Counted from the stretch's first letter, positions 28,208-36,662 are shown. The stretch is DNA of 64,000 nt from an uncultured Amylibacter sp. (GCA_943846615.1 OX044354.1:2187001-2251000), one strand, 5' to 3'. A program made the numbers and translations. Notes: generated by a model not told the origin, from the letters alone.

Positions 28208-29524
28208 TTATTCAGTGTCGCCTGTGTCGTTCAATTGGTCAAGGCGTGCGCGTACAGATAGGCCGTGGGCCTGCAAGCTCTCTGATCTCGCCAATGTTTC
28301 GGCTGCGGGGCCGATGGCGTTTAGCGCGGCGGGTGTCATTTTGGACAGGGTTGTTCGTTTCATGAAATCCAAAACCGATAGGCCCGATGCAAACCGCGCG
28401 GATCGCGCAGTGGGCAGAACGTGGTTTGGGCCGCCGATATAATCGCCGATCGCTTCGGGGGTGAAGGCACCGATGAAAATTGCACCTGCGTGGCGGATTT
28501 TTTTGGAGTATTCTTCGGCGTCTGCAACGCAGAGTTCGAGGTGTTCGGGGGCCAGTTTATCGGAGAGTTTTGCGGCCTCTTCCAGATCACGTGTGACGAC
28601 AACTGCGCCGTAATCACGCCAAGAAGGGAGCGCGATATCACGGCGTTCCAGTGTTTCTAGGCGTTTTTCGACGGCGGCAACAACGGCGTTGCCGAAGTCG
28701 GCATTGTCCGTAATCAGGATGGATTGGGCGCTTTCGTCGTGTTCGGCCTGTGATAACAGATCAACGGCGATCCAATCGGGGTTGTTGTCCTTGTCTGCTA
28801 TGACCAGAATTTCGGACGGGCCCGCGATCATGTCGATACCGACACGCCCATAAACACGGCGTTTGGCTGCGGCGACGAAGGCGTTGCCGGGGCCGGTGAT
28901 TGTGTCCACCTTGGGGATTGTTTGGGTGCCGAATGCCATGGCTGCTACGGCCTGTGCGCCGCCAATGCGGTAGATTGTTTCGACGCCTGACAGGCGCGCC
29001 GCCAATAAAACCAGCGGGTTGAATTCGCCATCTGGCGTCGGCGAACAGATATACAGGTTCTCAACACCGGCGACAGATGCAGGGATGGCGTTCATCAAAA
29101 CGGATGAAGGATAGGATGCGATGCCGCCTGGCACGTAGAGGCCAGCGGCCTCAACCGGGGTCCAGCGCCAGCCCAAGCCTTCGCCGTGTTCGCCTGTCCA
29201 CCAGGCATCTTCGGGCAGTTGGCGGGTGTGGTAATCGCGGATGCGTTTTGCTGCCAGTTCCAGTGCGATGCGTTCATCGTCGGGGACGGTGGCGATGGCC
29301 GCGTCAATCTCGGCCGTAGAAAACGCCAGTGTTTCAGGCGTTAGATCGTGGCGGTCGAATTTTGAGGTCAATTCCAGAACAGCCGCGTCACCGTGTGTTT
29401 GCACATTGGCTAGAATGCCCGCGACGATATCATCGACGTCTGAGTCCGCTTCGCGTTTCATGGACATCAGTGCGTCAAATTTTTGGTCGAAATCGGGGTC
29501 GGTAATATTCAGGAATTGTGGCAT
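28208..29524 (-). CDS. hisD: Histidinol dehydrogenase
   Basis: A 438-residue HisD. It shows VPGGIASYPSSVLMNAIPA, the family signature IDMIAGPSEILVIADKDNNP, the zinc/substrate-binding DLLSQAEHDESAQS with Gln and His, and a C-terminal PNHVLPTARSARFASGLSV. It oxidises L-histidinol to L-histidine in two NAD-dependent steps, the last of histidine synthesis. Confidence 0.95.
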   Translation of the reverse strand: MPQFLNITDPDFDQKFDALMSMKREADSDVDDIVAGILANVQTHGDAAVLELTSKFDRHDLTPETLAFSTAEIDAAIATVPDDERIALELAAKRIRDYHTRQLPEDAWWTGEHGEGLGWRWTPVEAAGLYVPGGIASYPSSVLMNAIPASVAGVENLYICSPTPDGEFNPLVLLAARLSGVETIYRIGGAQAVAAMAFGTQTIPKVDTITGPGNAFVAAAKRRVYGRVGIDMIAGPSEILVIADKDNNPDWIAVDLLSQAEHDESAQSILITDNADFGNAVVAAVEKRLETLERRDIALPSWRDYGAVVVTRDLEEAAKLSDKLAPEHLELCVADAEEYSKKIRHAGAIFIGAFTPEAIGDYIGGPNHVLPTARSARFASGLSVLDFMKRTTLSKMTPAALNAIGPAAETLARSESLQAHGLSVRARLDQLNDTGDTE

Positions 29525-29533
29525 GATATGCCC

Positions 29534-29998
29534 TTAATCAAGCGCGTGGTTTGGTTGGGATTTTGAAGGTGCAATATAGGGGCGCGTCGCATCTTGCAAG
29601 ATGATGTCGATACATTCGACGTCCAATGCGATTTCGCCGTCGCCAGCCAGAACCAGAGTGAGGGTGCCTGCACCATCATCACCAGCCGTAAATGTGATAT
29701 CCAAGAGGGACAGGATTTGATCCTTATCATTTGCATTCACGCCATTAGTGCGCGCGGCAATCACGCTGTCGAAGACCAGAACGGTTTGAACGCGTTCCGC
29801 GTCTTTGGTTTTGTTTTCCCAGCGGTAGCGGTTTAGCAACAGGCCGAAACGGTTTTCCTTGGGTAGCCACGAGATTTCAGAGGCGGGTAAAATCGCGTCT
29901 TGGGTCAGTGATGCGATGACAGTCAGGTCGTCCGTGCTTTCGCCGCGCAGGCGAATGGGTTGTTCTGCGCCATCTTCAAATGTTGCGTCCATGCTCAT
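29534..29998 (-). CDS. DUF2948 family protein
   Basis: A 154-residue, mostly beta protein typical of the short conserved gene found between murA and hisD in Rhodobacterales ([40 protein letters not shown]). Its start overlaps the murA stop by 4 bases. No function known. Confidence 0.78.
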   Translation of the reverse strand: MSMDATFEDGAEQPIRLRGESTDDLTVIASLTQDAILPASEISWLPKENRFGLLLNRYRWENKTKDAERVQTVLVFDSVIAARTNGVNANDKDQILSLLDITFTAGDDGAGTLTLVLAGDGEIALDVECIDIILQDATRPYIAPSKSQPNHALD

Positions 29999-31260
29999 TC
30001 TTTGATCCGTTCGATGTTTGCGCCGATGGCGCGGAATTTTGATACCACACGTTCATAGCCGCGATCCAGATGGTAAACGCGCGCAACACGAGTTTCGCCC
30101 GTGGATGCAAGCCCTGCCAAGATAAGAGAGACCGAGGCGCGTAGGTCGGTTGCCATTACCGGTGCGCCGCGTAGTTTATCAACGCCTGTCACGGTGGCGG
30201 TGCCGCCCGATACCTCGATGTCGGCGCCCATGCGTACCAGTTCGGGCGCGTGCATGAAGCGGTTTTCGAAAATTGTTTCGTTTAGAACCGATGTGCCCTC
30301 GGCGGTACAAAGAAGTGCCATCATTTGCGCCTGAAGATCAGTTGGGAAGCCTGGGTAGGGTTCTGTTGTTACATCAACCGCCTGAATGCGTGCGCCGTTG
30401 CGAGCCACCATCAGGCCGCGTTCGGTTTCAGTGATGGATGCGCCTGCCTCTTCCAGCTTTTGGCAGAAGCTTTCCAATAGGCGGCGTTTACCGCCCAAAA
30501 GTTCGACAGAACCACCAGCAATCAGTGGGGCCATCATGTAGGTGCCGAGTTCGATGCGATCTGCGACAACGGCATGGGTTGCGCCGTGCAATTTATCGAC
30601 GCCTTCGATTGTCATGACTGTGGAACCGTCGCCTGTGATGTTTGCACCCATGGCACGCAGAAGATCAGCCAGATCAACGATTTCGGGTTCGCGGGCGACG
30701 TTTTTCAAAACGGTTGTGCCCTTGGTCAAAGTTGCGGCCATCAGTAGGTTTTCAGTGGCACCCACGGATGCGAAAGGTAATTCGTATGTTGCGCCAGTCA
30801 AGCCATTTGGGGCCTTGGCGTGAACGTATCCATCGCGCAGATCCAGTTCGACGCCCAATGCTTCGAGGCCGCGTAAGTGAATATCGACAGGGCGTGCGCC
30901 GATGGCGCAGCCACCTGGCAGGGATACGGCGGCGACACCGTCGCGTGCAACCATTGGGCCAAGCACCAAGATCGAAGCGCGCATTTTGCGCACGATGTCG
31001 TAGTGGGCCACTTGGTTCGTGATTTCAGGGGTGGTTAGGGTGATTTTTTGACCGTCATCTTCGACAACGACTTCGGTACCCAAAGAGGCCAATAGTTCGT
31101 TGGTGGTTTTAATATCGGACAGACGCGGAACATTTGTGAAGGTGACAGGTTGATCCGTCAACAAAGCCGCTGGCATCAATGTCAGGGCCGCGTTTTTTGC
31201 GCCTGAGATCGGAATTTCACCTGAAACGGCACCGCCGCCTTGTACGATAATTGAATCCAT
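29995..31260 (-). CDS. murA: UDP-N-acetylglucosamine 1-carboxyvinyltransferase
   Basis: A 421-residue MurA. The N-terminal [16 protein letters not shown] carries the substrate lysine and asparagine. The active-site cysteine lies in [18 protein letters not shown], about residue 115, where fosfomycin acts. The C-terminal [19 protein letters not shown] closes the fold. It transfers enolpyruvate from PEP to UDP-GlcNAc, the first committed step of peptidoglycan synthesis. Confidence 0.96.
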   Translation of the reverse strand: MDSIIVQGGGAVSGEIPISGAKNAALTLMPAALLTDQPVTFTNVPRLSDIKTTNELLASLGTEVVVEDDGQKITLTTPEITNQVAHYDIVRKMRASILVLGPMVARDGVAAVSLPGGCAIGARPVDIHLRGLEALGVELDLRDGYVHAKAPNGLTGATYELPFASVGATENLLMAATLTKGTTVLKNVAREPEIVDLADLLRAMGANITGDGSTVMTIEGVDKLHGATHAVVADRIELGTYMMAPLIAGGSVELLGGKRRLLESFCQKLEEAGASITETERGLMVARNGARIQAVDVTTEPYPGFPTDLQAQMMALLCTAEGTSVLNETIFENRFMHAPELVRMGADIEVSGGTATVTGVDKLRGAPVMATDLRASVSLILAGLASTGETRVARVYHLDRGYERVVSKFRAIGANIERIKE

Positions 31261-31275
31261 TGAATTTTCCCTGCT

Positions 31276-31428
31276 CTATTCACTCGGAGGCGCGTTTCGC
31301 GCGCGTTTTTGTGCCTTGCGACGGTGCATATTTTGGCGCAACTGCTCTTTGAGCCGCTTTTCGCGGGCTTCGGCCTTTACGGATGCGGTCGATTTTGGCT
31401 TTTGCTGTTCTTCTTCGGATTTGGTCAT
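31276..31428 (-). CDS. Small basic protein upstream of murA
   Basis: A 50-residue, highly charged protein starting MTKSEEEQQKPKST, with a helical basic core REKRLKEQLRQNMHRRKAQK. Similar short Lys/Arg-rich proteins sit at this place beside murA in related genomes. The frame extends upstream to 31548 but that part overlaps the MFS gene. Possibly RNA- or ribosome-associated; that is a guess from charge alone. Confidence 0.6.
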   Translation of the reverse strand: MTKSEEEQQKPKSTASVKAEAREKRLKEQLRQNMHRRKAQKRARNAPPSE

Positions 31429-31460
31429 GGTTTGCTTGTAATACAAGGGGGCGGGGGCGT

Positions 31461-32621
31461 CTAGCGTTGTGTGGCGCGGTAAAGAGCTATCGTTGCCTCG
31501 GTTGTCGCCATGATTGCGGTGAGGATTAGGACGGATAAACTGCCCCATGTGGCAATCATAAAGCCCGCCAGCAATGGGAAGCCGAAGAGGCCGATGAAGT
31601 AGGTGAGTGCGAAGAGTTGTAGGGTTTGAGGCACCAATTTGGCATCGGCGTCGGCGGCGGCCATCGCCACCAAGATCGGATAGGATGCGCCATAGCCAAG
31701 GCCAAATAGGATTGCGACGATGATGTAGAGTGAGACGCTGTTGCCCATCATGATGAACAAGATGACCGATGCGGCCATAATGTATTGGAGCTTGGCGATT
31801 GTTTTATATGGGTTTGAGCCACCTTTGAATGCAGCGAGTAGGGCGCGAAGCACAACGACCGTGAGGGTATATGCTAGGAAATAGGTGGCGAAATCCAAGC
31901 CGCGTTCAGCGGCGAAGACGGTTTGAAAATTATTCAGGCCTGCGAAAACCGCCGCACCAATAGCGACCATCGTAACGGGTAAACGGGCGGGGGACTTTAG
32001 GATGCGTATGATGTTTTCCCGTGTGAGGCGCGAGGGTGGTTCGGGCGCGTCGTTTCGTGCGTGGGTTTTAATGGAGTTGATGAGGGTCCAGAATAGGATT
32101 GCCGAAATGGTGCAAAGGGCGGCGGTGGTATAAAACGCGTCCGCCACGCCGAGGCCGAATTTAAACATGATGTATGCCATGACTGGCGAGAGACCGAAAC
32201 CAGCCATGACGAATATTGAAAGCATGGTGAAATATCGCACGCCTTGGTCGGTCGTAATCAAGCGCGTTAAAACGACGGGGCATAGCGCATAGGTTAAGCC
32301 CCAACCAAGACCTAAAAGAATGGCCGCGATGGTGAGTTGGAACATGTTTCCATCAGCCGCCCCGAATAGCCCCAGTGACAATGCAATGAGAAAACAGGCG
32401 ATTGATAGGCTGCTTAAGCGGCCAATAACATCGGCCACATGGCCCGCGTAATAGACGATTGTAACCGTGGCGATGGCTGTGATTCCAAGCATTTTACCCA
32501 CCAAGCGTTCGTCGGCGTGAAAGGTTGCGAAGAGATCGGGTAATAGGAAGGTTAGACCATAGGCACCCGCCTGTAAAAACACGGCTAGAAAGAACAGGGT
32601 AAGGGTGGCGTAGCGTGACAT
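31461..32621 (-). CDS. Major facilitator superfamily transporter
   Basis: A 386-residue protein with twelve hydrophobic segments, starting MSRYATLTLFFLAVF. The motif A-like loop between helices 2 and 3 is GHVADVIGRLSSLS, and the second half opens with LPVTMVAIGAAVFAGLNNF. The upstream extension to 32732 is hydrophilic and not MFS-like. Substrate unknown. Confidence 0.82.
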   Translation of the reverse strand: MSRYATLTLFFLAVFLQAGAYGLTFLLPDLFATFHADERLVGKMLGITAIATVTIVYYAGHVADVIGRLSSLSIACFLIALSLGLFGAADGNMFQLTIAAILLGLGWGLTYALCPVVLTRLITTDQGVRYFTMLSIFVMAGFGLSPVMAYIMFKFGLGVADAFYTTAALCTISAILFWTLINSIKTHARNDAPEPPSRLTRENIIRILKSPARLPVTMVAIGAAVFAGLNNFQTVFAAERGLDFATYFLAYTLTVVVLRALLAAFKGGSNPYKTIAKLQYIMAASVILFIMMGNSVSLYIIVAILFGLGYGASYPILVAMAAADADAKLVPQTLQLFALTYFIGLFGFPLLAGFMIATWGSLSVLILTAIMATTEATIALYRATQR

Positions 32622-32812
32622 GGGGCGGCTTTCGTTTCTTGTATATTGACAAGATGGTTGCAAATGGACGCGTTTAATTCCGACGATAAATGTCGTAAAG
32701 GTGTGGTGTTGTAGAGGGTGAATGTTTCGCAAAGGCGTTTTTGATGAAAGCGTCTTTTGTCGTCAGAATGTCCTTGCGTTTGCGCAAACTTGCGCTAAAA
32801 CGCGGGCCAGAT

Positions 32813-32887
32813 GCTGCAGTAGCTCAGTGGTAGAGCGCGTCATTGGTAATGACGAGGTCGGGAGTTCAATTCTCCCTTGCAGCACCA
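32813..32887 (+). tRNA. tRNA-Thr (GGT), island attachment target
   Basis: A 75-base cloverleaf: acceptor GCTGCAG with TTGCAGC (one G-T pair), D stem GCTC/GAGC, anticodon loop TTGGTAA (anticodon GGT), T arm GGGAG/CTCCC, encoded CCA at 32885-32887. Its 3' half is repeated at 41669-41699, so an integrase has used it as a target while leaving the gene whole. Confidence 0.95.
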
Positions 32888-32893
32888 TTTTTC
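32863..32893 (+). other. attL core (left 31-bp direct repeat)
   Basis: Begins AGTTCAATTCTCCC in the T arm of tRNA-Thr and ends in the five T and C after CCA. It is identical over 31 bases to 41669-41699. Confidence 0.9.
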
Positions 32894-33247
32894 CCATCTA
32901 ATATACTGGTATTTATTATTTTATTGTAATTTTGATGAATTTTATCCACCTATTTAACCACCTTTTGTGGTTTGCTTGGTTGTCTTTTGACGGGGGCTAT
33001 ATCGCGATAAAAAGCCTCTTGCCCGCTTTATCTGTGGCTTAGGTTTGTGTGTGTACGCACAGTTCAGGCATTTGAGGTTAGATACGATACAGGCCAAATC
33101 TACGCCATGGGCGAGGAAAGTGAAGCGGCGTGAATGGTGTATAGGTCACAAAATAGAGCAAAGCGGGGTCGTTTGCGGAAGAAGTGAAATGAAGCTCTAA
33201 GCGTTTCAAACCAGAGCAATTTTATTGCTAGCTGTCTGCTACAAATG
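32894..33247. other. Gene-free left end of the island
   Basis: About 350 bases with no supported gene. They hold the first CCACCT-N6-CCACCTTTTGT element (32946-32968), 53 bases inside attL, and otherwise A+T-rich sequence. A 76-residue minus-strand frame at 33100-33330 overlaps the next gene and lacks support. Confidence 0.45.
32946..32968 (+). repeat. Candidate integrase arm-type site, left copy
   Basis: CCACCT, six bases, then CCACCTTTTGT. The same layout occurs at 41543-41565 in the same orientation, near the other island end. Confidence 0.5.
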
Positions 33248-33793
33248 CTAGTTAATACGACTACAAGTCCCAATTTCAATTGAAGGTGTATTGTCATTGT
33301 TATCAATGCCATCAAGATAGCCCAAAACATATGTGCTCATAAAACGCCCATTTTCCAAATTCATCTTCCAATTCCAATCGCCCCCAAACCTTTGGCATGA
33401 AAGCTGACCTGTGTCAGATATGAAGTGGGTGAGTAGATTGTAGCTGCGTAGCGTTGAGTCCGTAGTGGAGCAAATATTTGACAAATAGTCACTTTCAACG
33501 ACTCCATGTTCACTAACTGTAACAGTGTACACCGTTCTAAGTTTGCCCCACCGATCCGTAGTTTCGCTGTGTCGTGCAACATTTACGACGTAACGACCGC
33601 TTGCGGTGAAACCTGTGCTGTCCCATTTGTTCAACGTATCGTTAAAGCTGACACCACCAGAAGCATTTGCTACGCAAAAATATGAACCTTCAAATAGGCC
33701 AAGTTCTTCTGCATTTGCAGGTGTTAGCGCCCCCGTAAAAACTAGAGCGGCAGTGCAGAAAAAGTTAGGTATCCGATTTATCAAGTTCATCAT
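33248..33793 (-). CDS. Secreted hypothetical protein (island cargo)
   Basis: A 181-residue protein with a signal peptide of about 28 residues ending LTPANAEE. The mature part is beta-rich (GSYFCVANASGGVSFNDT, GRYVVNVARHSETTDRWG, YTVTVSEHGVVE) and has four cysteines that could form two disulfides. No family recognised. It is A+T-richer than the flanking chromosome. A GGA ribosome site lies before the double ATG. It lies at the left end of the island, pointing to attL. Confidence 0.6.
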   Translation of the reverse strand: MMNLINRIPNFFCTAALVFTGALTPANAEELGLFEGSYFCVANASGGVSFNDTLNKWDSTGFTASGRYVVNVARHSETTDRWGKLRTVYTVTVSEHGVVESDYLSNICSTTDSTLRSYNLLTHFISDTGQLSCQRFGGDWNWKMNLENGRFMSTYVLGYLDGIDNNDNTPSIEIGTCSRIN

Positions 33794-33983
33794 TTGCAGT
33801 CCAATTCAGAAACGTTTTCTGCGATAAGCTGCCAATAATTGGAAGATTTCAAGCAAAAAAAATTATCTCACAGTAGCAGCACACCGTTCTGCACCTAAAT
33901 GTTATCAAGGGAACTAGGGTCAGGACCCATTAATGTTGCGCCGCTGGCGTCAAAACCGCTAAATATCAGTGGTTTGAGACATG

Positions 33984-34009
33984 CGGCAACTAAGTCCGCT
34001 TAGTTGCCG
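33984..34009. other. Strong stem-loop
   Basis: CGGCAACTAAG pairs perfectly with CTTAGTTGCCG around a TCCG loop (11-bp stem). Just upstream, AAACC (33953-33957) faces GGTTT (33971-33975), giving a second hairpin. No T run follows, so it is not a plain terminator. Confidence 0.55.
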
Positions 34010-34063
34010 TGGATACCAAGACATAGCACCCCCCGATAAAAAAGACGGGTCGCTCAAACAGCA

Positions 34064-34106
34064 TACCCGCGTCCCCCCTGCGTGCGCAATAACTTCAATT
34101 TTGAAA
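34064..34106 (+). repeat. 43-bp island spacer repeat A, copy 1
   Basis: Begins TACCCGCGTCCCCCCTGCGT and includes GTGCGCAATAACTTCAATTT. It matches 35876-35918 with two differences. Both copies run into a G-rich ribosome-site-like stretch followed by an ATG. Confidence 0.7.
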
Positions 34107-34348
34107 AGGGGGTGTCCCCTTATGGCAATCTTAAGAGCCTTTAAGGCCGATACCCGATTGGGTGGTGCATGTGCGATATATCTTTGCCCTACTTAGGGGG
34201 TAGGGGTACAGCGGTCACTTTGAAATATCTTGATTATTTTTCAAAACTTTCATTTGCACGTGTAAAAAAGTGACTACCCCGCGCGGTCTAGCTGTAACCC
34301 GGTTTAGGGATTAGCCCACCCCCTACCATTCGGTTTGCCACAAGGGGG

Positions 34349-34396
34349 ACGCGCCATATCCGACTTAAAGTCTGTGTGCGCCCTTACAGTGCCGCG
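34349..34396 (+). repeat. About 48-bp island spacer repeat B, copy 1
   Basis: CGCCATATCCGACTTAAAGT onward, sharing CTGTGTGCGCC in the middle. It resembles 36112-36160 over its length with roughly a quarter of positions different and a one-base indel. Confidence 0.5.
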
Positions 34397-34449
34397 AAAT
34401 TCAATTAAGTTATTGTTTTTATCGTGTACCTCCCTTCTAAGAATAGGGG

Positions 34450-34476
34450 GAGGGTTCGAAACCTTCTGGGGCACCA
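34450..34476 (+). other. tRNA or tmRNA 3'-end-like fragment
   Basis: GAGGG-TTCGAAA-CCTTC forms a T arm, followed by TGGGGC, a discriminator A and CCA. No matching 5' acceptor (GCCCC-type), D arm or anticodon arm lies upstream. Such 3' fragments are typical of attachment sites carried by integrating elements. Confidence 0.45.
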
Positions 34477-34632
34477 ATTAAACTAATAGCTTGAGTTGCC
34501 ATTTCCACTAAATGAATTCACTGGCTTTACTCATGGGGGACAAACTTACTGTGTGAAAGCTAGCTTGTCCAAGAGAGTTAGGATAAAGTACTGCTTAATA
34601 CATTGAATAATATCCACACATTGGAGCTGACT

Positions 34633-35190
34633 TTGAAATTTATTTTAATATTTTTACTATCTGCGCTATTTCCTACACATGCGATTTCTGGGCCCGATGA
34701 AACTACTAACCGGTTTATAAAGAATAGCCCGTCACTTCTTGATTTCGGAATATATAAGCTAGATACTTATCTAAAAGGAAGTCCAAAACTTCGCAAACTG
34801 GGCCCGGGGATCACGGTTTTCTTTGACTGGGAAGACAATACTATCACGGTACAAAGTTGGACACTCAGCCCTTTCAACAGCAAAAAAGCTGTTGTTGAGG
34901 CATGTACTGATTGGTTCAAAGAAGTGCGATGGCAAGCAGGAATAAATGCTGTTTCAGGTGAATTTTTGAATTCCAAACAAACCATATCAACTTTTGCAGG
35001 ATTTTTCTCGCACGAAGGGTATATACGAACGATTGCTGGTAAAAGTGATGATGATGCTCTTGTTGAACTGGATAAGAAGTTCAGACTGGCTTATCATGGA
35101 GTAATAGATGCTTCTGTGGCGCCAACTGAAAGGACCATTACTTGTAATGGGAAGCTTCTATCGAAGGGTATTTCGGTGACGGCAGAATAG
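34633..35190 (+). CDS. Secreted hypothetical protein (island cargo)
   Basis: About 185 residues if started at the TTG at 34633, which has GGAG 6 bases upstream and yields a clean signal peptide (MKFILIFLLSALFPTHA). In-frame TTG codons at 34603 and 34621 lack such a site. The mature part has GITVFFDWEDNTITVQSW and two cysteines (EACTDWF, TITCNGK) that may pair. No family recognised. Clearly A+T-rich against the chromosome. Confidence 0.6.
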   Translation: MKFILIFLLSALFPTHAISGPDETTNRFIKNSPSLLDFGIYKLDTYLKGSPKLRKLGPGITVFFDWEDNTITVQSWTLSPFNSKKAVVEACTDWFKEVRWQAGINAVSGEFLNSKQTISTFAGFFSHEGYIRTIAGKSDDDALVELDKKFRLAYHGVIDASVAPTERTITCNGKLLSKGISVTAE

Positions 35191-35379
35191 ACAAGCATAT
35201 AATGCTTACGGACTTGCCCATGGAAAATAAGTTACTTTTTGCTTTGCGTCTTTGATAGTGCTGGAAATGTAGTTGTATACTGGGCATGCCATTGAGTATT
35301 CTAGTTTTGTAATGGGTATAGTGGTCTAAGCTAATTTGAAACTGATGCTTACCAGTGAATGTGATTTCTAGGAAATATT

Positions 35380-35835
35380 ATGAAAAAGTGGATTATCAGA
35401 ATAATTAGTTTCTTAACACTTGGGGCTATTGGCGCCGGGGTTTATGATACATATAGGGGGGGATTTTTTAGCTTACCTGACATTCCCAATGGGCATTACC
35501 CGATATCATTCAAGAATGGGTTTCGAGCAATAGTAACAAACATAGAGGTTAGTGACGCAAGTCAAGCAAGCACCCCGAAATTATTTAGACGCTTGAACAT
35601 TGCAAACCCAGAAAGGCGATATATTAGCGCTCCAATGGAAGTTCCATATTGGGTCGAAGACGTTTGGTCATACTGTCAGCCACCTAGCCCAGATGAAACC
35701 AATTATCTCAAGAAAACTCTTCCAGAAAGTCACCGAAAGACATTTGGAAAGGCTCGCCTCGATGCCATCTGCACGATAAAAGTCGACGATGAGGTAGTTC
35801 TGCGTGGCTTGATATATTCAGTGCCAAAACTCTAA
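35380..35835 (+). CDS. Hypothetical protein with N-terminal membrane anchor (island cargo)
   Basis: A 151-residue protein with a single N-terminal hydrophobic segment (residues 4-22, basic before it) that may be an uncleaved anchor. The soluble part starts FFSLPDIPNGHYPISFKNG and has two cysteines near SYCQPPSP and AICTIKV. AGGAAA precedes the ATG. It lies 189 bases after the preceding cargo gene on the same strand, and both lie between copies of spacer repeats A and B. No family recognised. Confidence 0.55.
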   Translation: MKKWIIRIISFLTLGAIGAGVYDTYRGGFFSLPDIPNGHYPISFKNGFRAIVTNIEVSDASQASTPKLFRRLNIANPERRYISAPMEVPYWVEDVWSYCQPPSPDETNYLKKTLPESHRKTFGKARLDAICTIKVDDEVVLRGLIYSVPKL

Positions 35836-35875
35836 GACACCTCCCGCCTACAACTTGACCACCTTTAGTTCTAAA

Positions 35876-35918
35876 TACCCGCGTCCTCCCTGCGTGCGCA
35901 ATAAGTTCAATTTTGAAA
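35876..35918 (+). repeat. 43-bp island spacer repeat A, copy 2
   Basis: Matches 34064-34106 with two differences (T for C in the CCYCCC run, G for C in AATAASTTC). Confidence 0.7.
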
Positions 35919-35932
35919 GGGGGAGGGGGGCA

Positions 35933-36016
35933 ATGAAGTTAAGACTACCACAGTTTACAATGATTTACGCAGCTCACGATAACGCGGAAGAGCGTGCCAA
36001 GTATGCACGCATTTAA
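35933..36016 (+). CDS. Possible 27-residue peptide
   Basis: ATG preceded by a GGAGGGGGG stretch and followed by 26 codons to TAA; the peptide begins MKLRLPQFTMIYAAHDNA and is hydrophilic towards its end. The G-rich run next to repeat A could give a false ribosome site. Listed because the site is strong for so short a frame; no homologue known to me. Confidence 0.25.
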   Translation: MKLRLPQFTMIYAAHDNAEERAKYARI

Positions 36017-36111
36017 TGCCGACACTTTTTATAGATACTAGCCACGCATTCTCTCGTATTTTTTTAGCAAGTGCGATGTCGTTGGATGTCATAGCTTTTC
36101 CAAGCGCCTTA

Positions 36112-36160
36112 CGTCATATCGGTCTTAAAACCTGTGTGCGCCTTTTACGGTGTCAGAAAA
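36112..36160 (+). repeat. About 48-bp island spacer repeat B, copy 2, starting a tandem
   Basis: CGTCATATCGGTCTTAAAAC onward, the counterpart of 34349-34396. Its last part (TTTACGGTGTCAGAAAAC) is repeated once more at about 36179-36198 as TTTACGGCGTCGGAAAAC. Confidence 0.5.
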
Positions 36161-36212
36161 CCCATACGCACACGTTCCTTTACGGCGTCGGAAAACTCAT
36201 ACGCATCCACGT

Positions 36213-36364
36213 TAGGCTAATGCTTGGGACCCTAATACATTTTTCGATAAAGTCCTGCTAAAGCAGGACAATATACCCCACCTTTTTGTTTTCAGATTTC
36301 CACCACCAAAGCCTGACTAGACAGCTCGATAAGCCATTATATTACAATGATTTAACCTCGTTAA
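36213..36364 (+). repeat. 152-bp direct repeat, copy 1
   Basis: Begins TAGGCTAATGCTTGGGACCC and ends TTTAACCTCGTTAA. It aligns without gaps to 37234-37385: about 13 differences, all in the first 70 bases, while the last 82 are identical. It includes a GTCCTGC-TAAA-GCAGGAC hairpin. Confidence 0.85.
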
Positions 36365-36452
36365 GAGTATAATCACATTGGAGGCTGTAATATGCGGTAG
36401 GTTTACACTAAGGGGTGCACTGATCCCACACAGAACTTGAGACTTTGATGTA

Positions 36453-36662
36453 CCATTGGTTGCCATAAACCGCAAAAATGCTCTATTAGTCGGCCACGAT
36501 GCCGGTGTTCAAAATTGGGCAATGCTTGCTTCCATCGTTGAAACTTGAAAGCTGAACAAAATTGAACCGCATGCTTATCTGACGGGCGCGCTCACAGCCA
36601 TTGCTCAGTGTCACAAGCCGAAGGATATTGAAATGCTACTGCCTTGGAATTTTGGGAAGTGA
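36453..36662 (+). pseudogene. IS66-family transposase C-terminal remnant
   Basis: Frame reading PLVAINRKNALLVGHDAG, then WAMLASIVET, an internal TGA, KLNKIEPHAYLTGAL, and IEMLLPWNFGK with its natural stop. This is the conserved tail of IS66 TnpC proteins. The TGA stands where the family has cysteine (ETCK), a single-base change. The rest of the transposase and any terminal repeats are missing. It lies just after the first 152-bp repeat copy. Confidence 0.8.

Larger units (their letters stand above)
33794..34632. other. Long non-coding island spacer with hairpins and repeats
   Basis: About 840 bases without a convincing gene. It contains a strong hairpin at 33984-34009 with weaker ones before it, the left copies of two spacer repeats (34064-34106 and 34349-34396), an interrupted inverted repeat at 34203-34280, and a tRNA 3'-end-like fragment at 34450-34476. 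A 71-residue frame at 33981-34196 runs through the hairpin and a repeat and is not supported. Confidence 0.5.
35836..36452. other. Non-coding island spacer carrying repeats
   Basis: Contains the right copies of spacer repeats A and B, a degenerate 36-bp tandem duplication (36142-36213) and the first copy of the 152-bp repeat. A possible 27-residue frame lies at 35933-36016. Longer frames here cross repeats and lack ribosome sites. Confidence 0.5.

Noticed and set aside
33100-33330. 76-residue minus-strand frame at the island's left end
   Set aside because: Overlaps the start-distal end of a better supported secreted-protein gene, no ribosome site, no family features.
33981-34196. 71-residue plus-strand frame
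   Set aside because: Runs through a perfect hairpin and spacer repeat A; composition is not protein-like.
36016-36261. 81-residue plus-strand frame
   Set aside because: Made of the tandem repeat and the start of the 152-bp repeat; the counterpart repeat copy has no equivalent frame.
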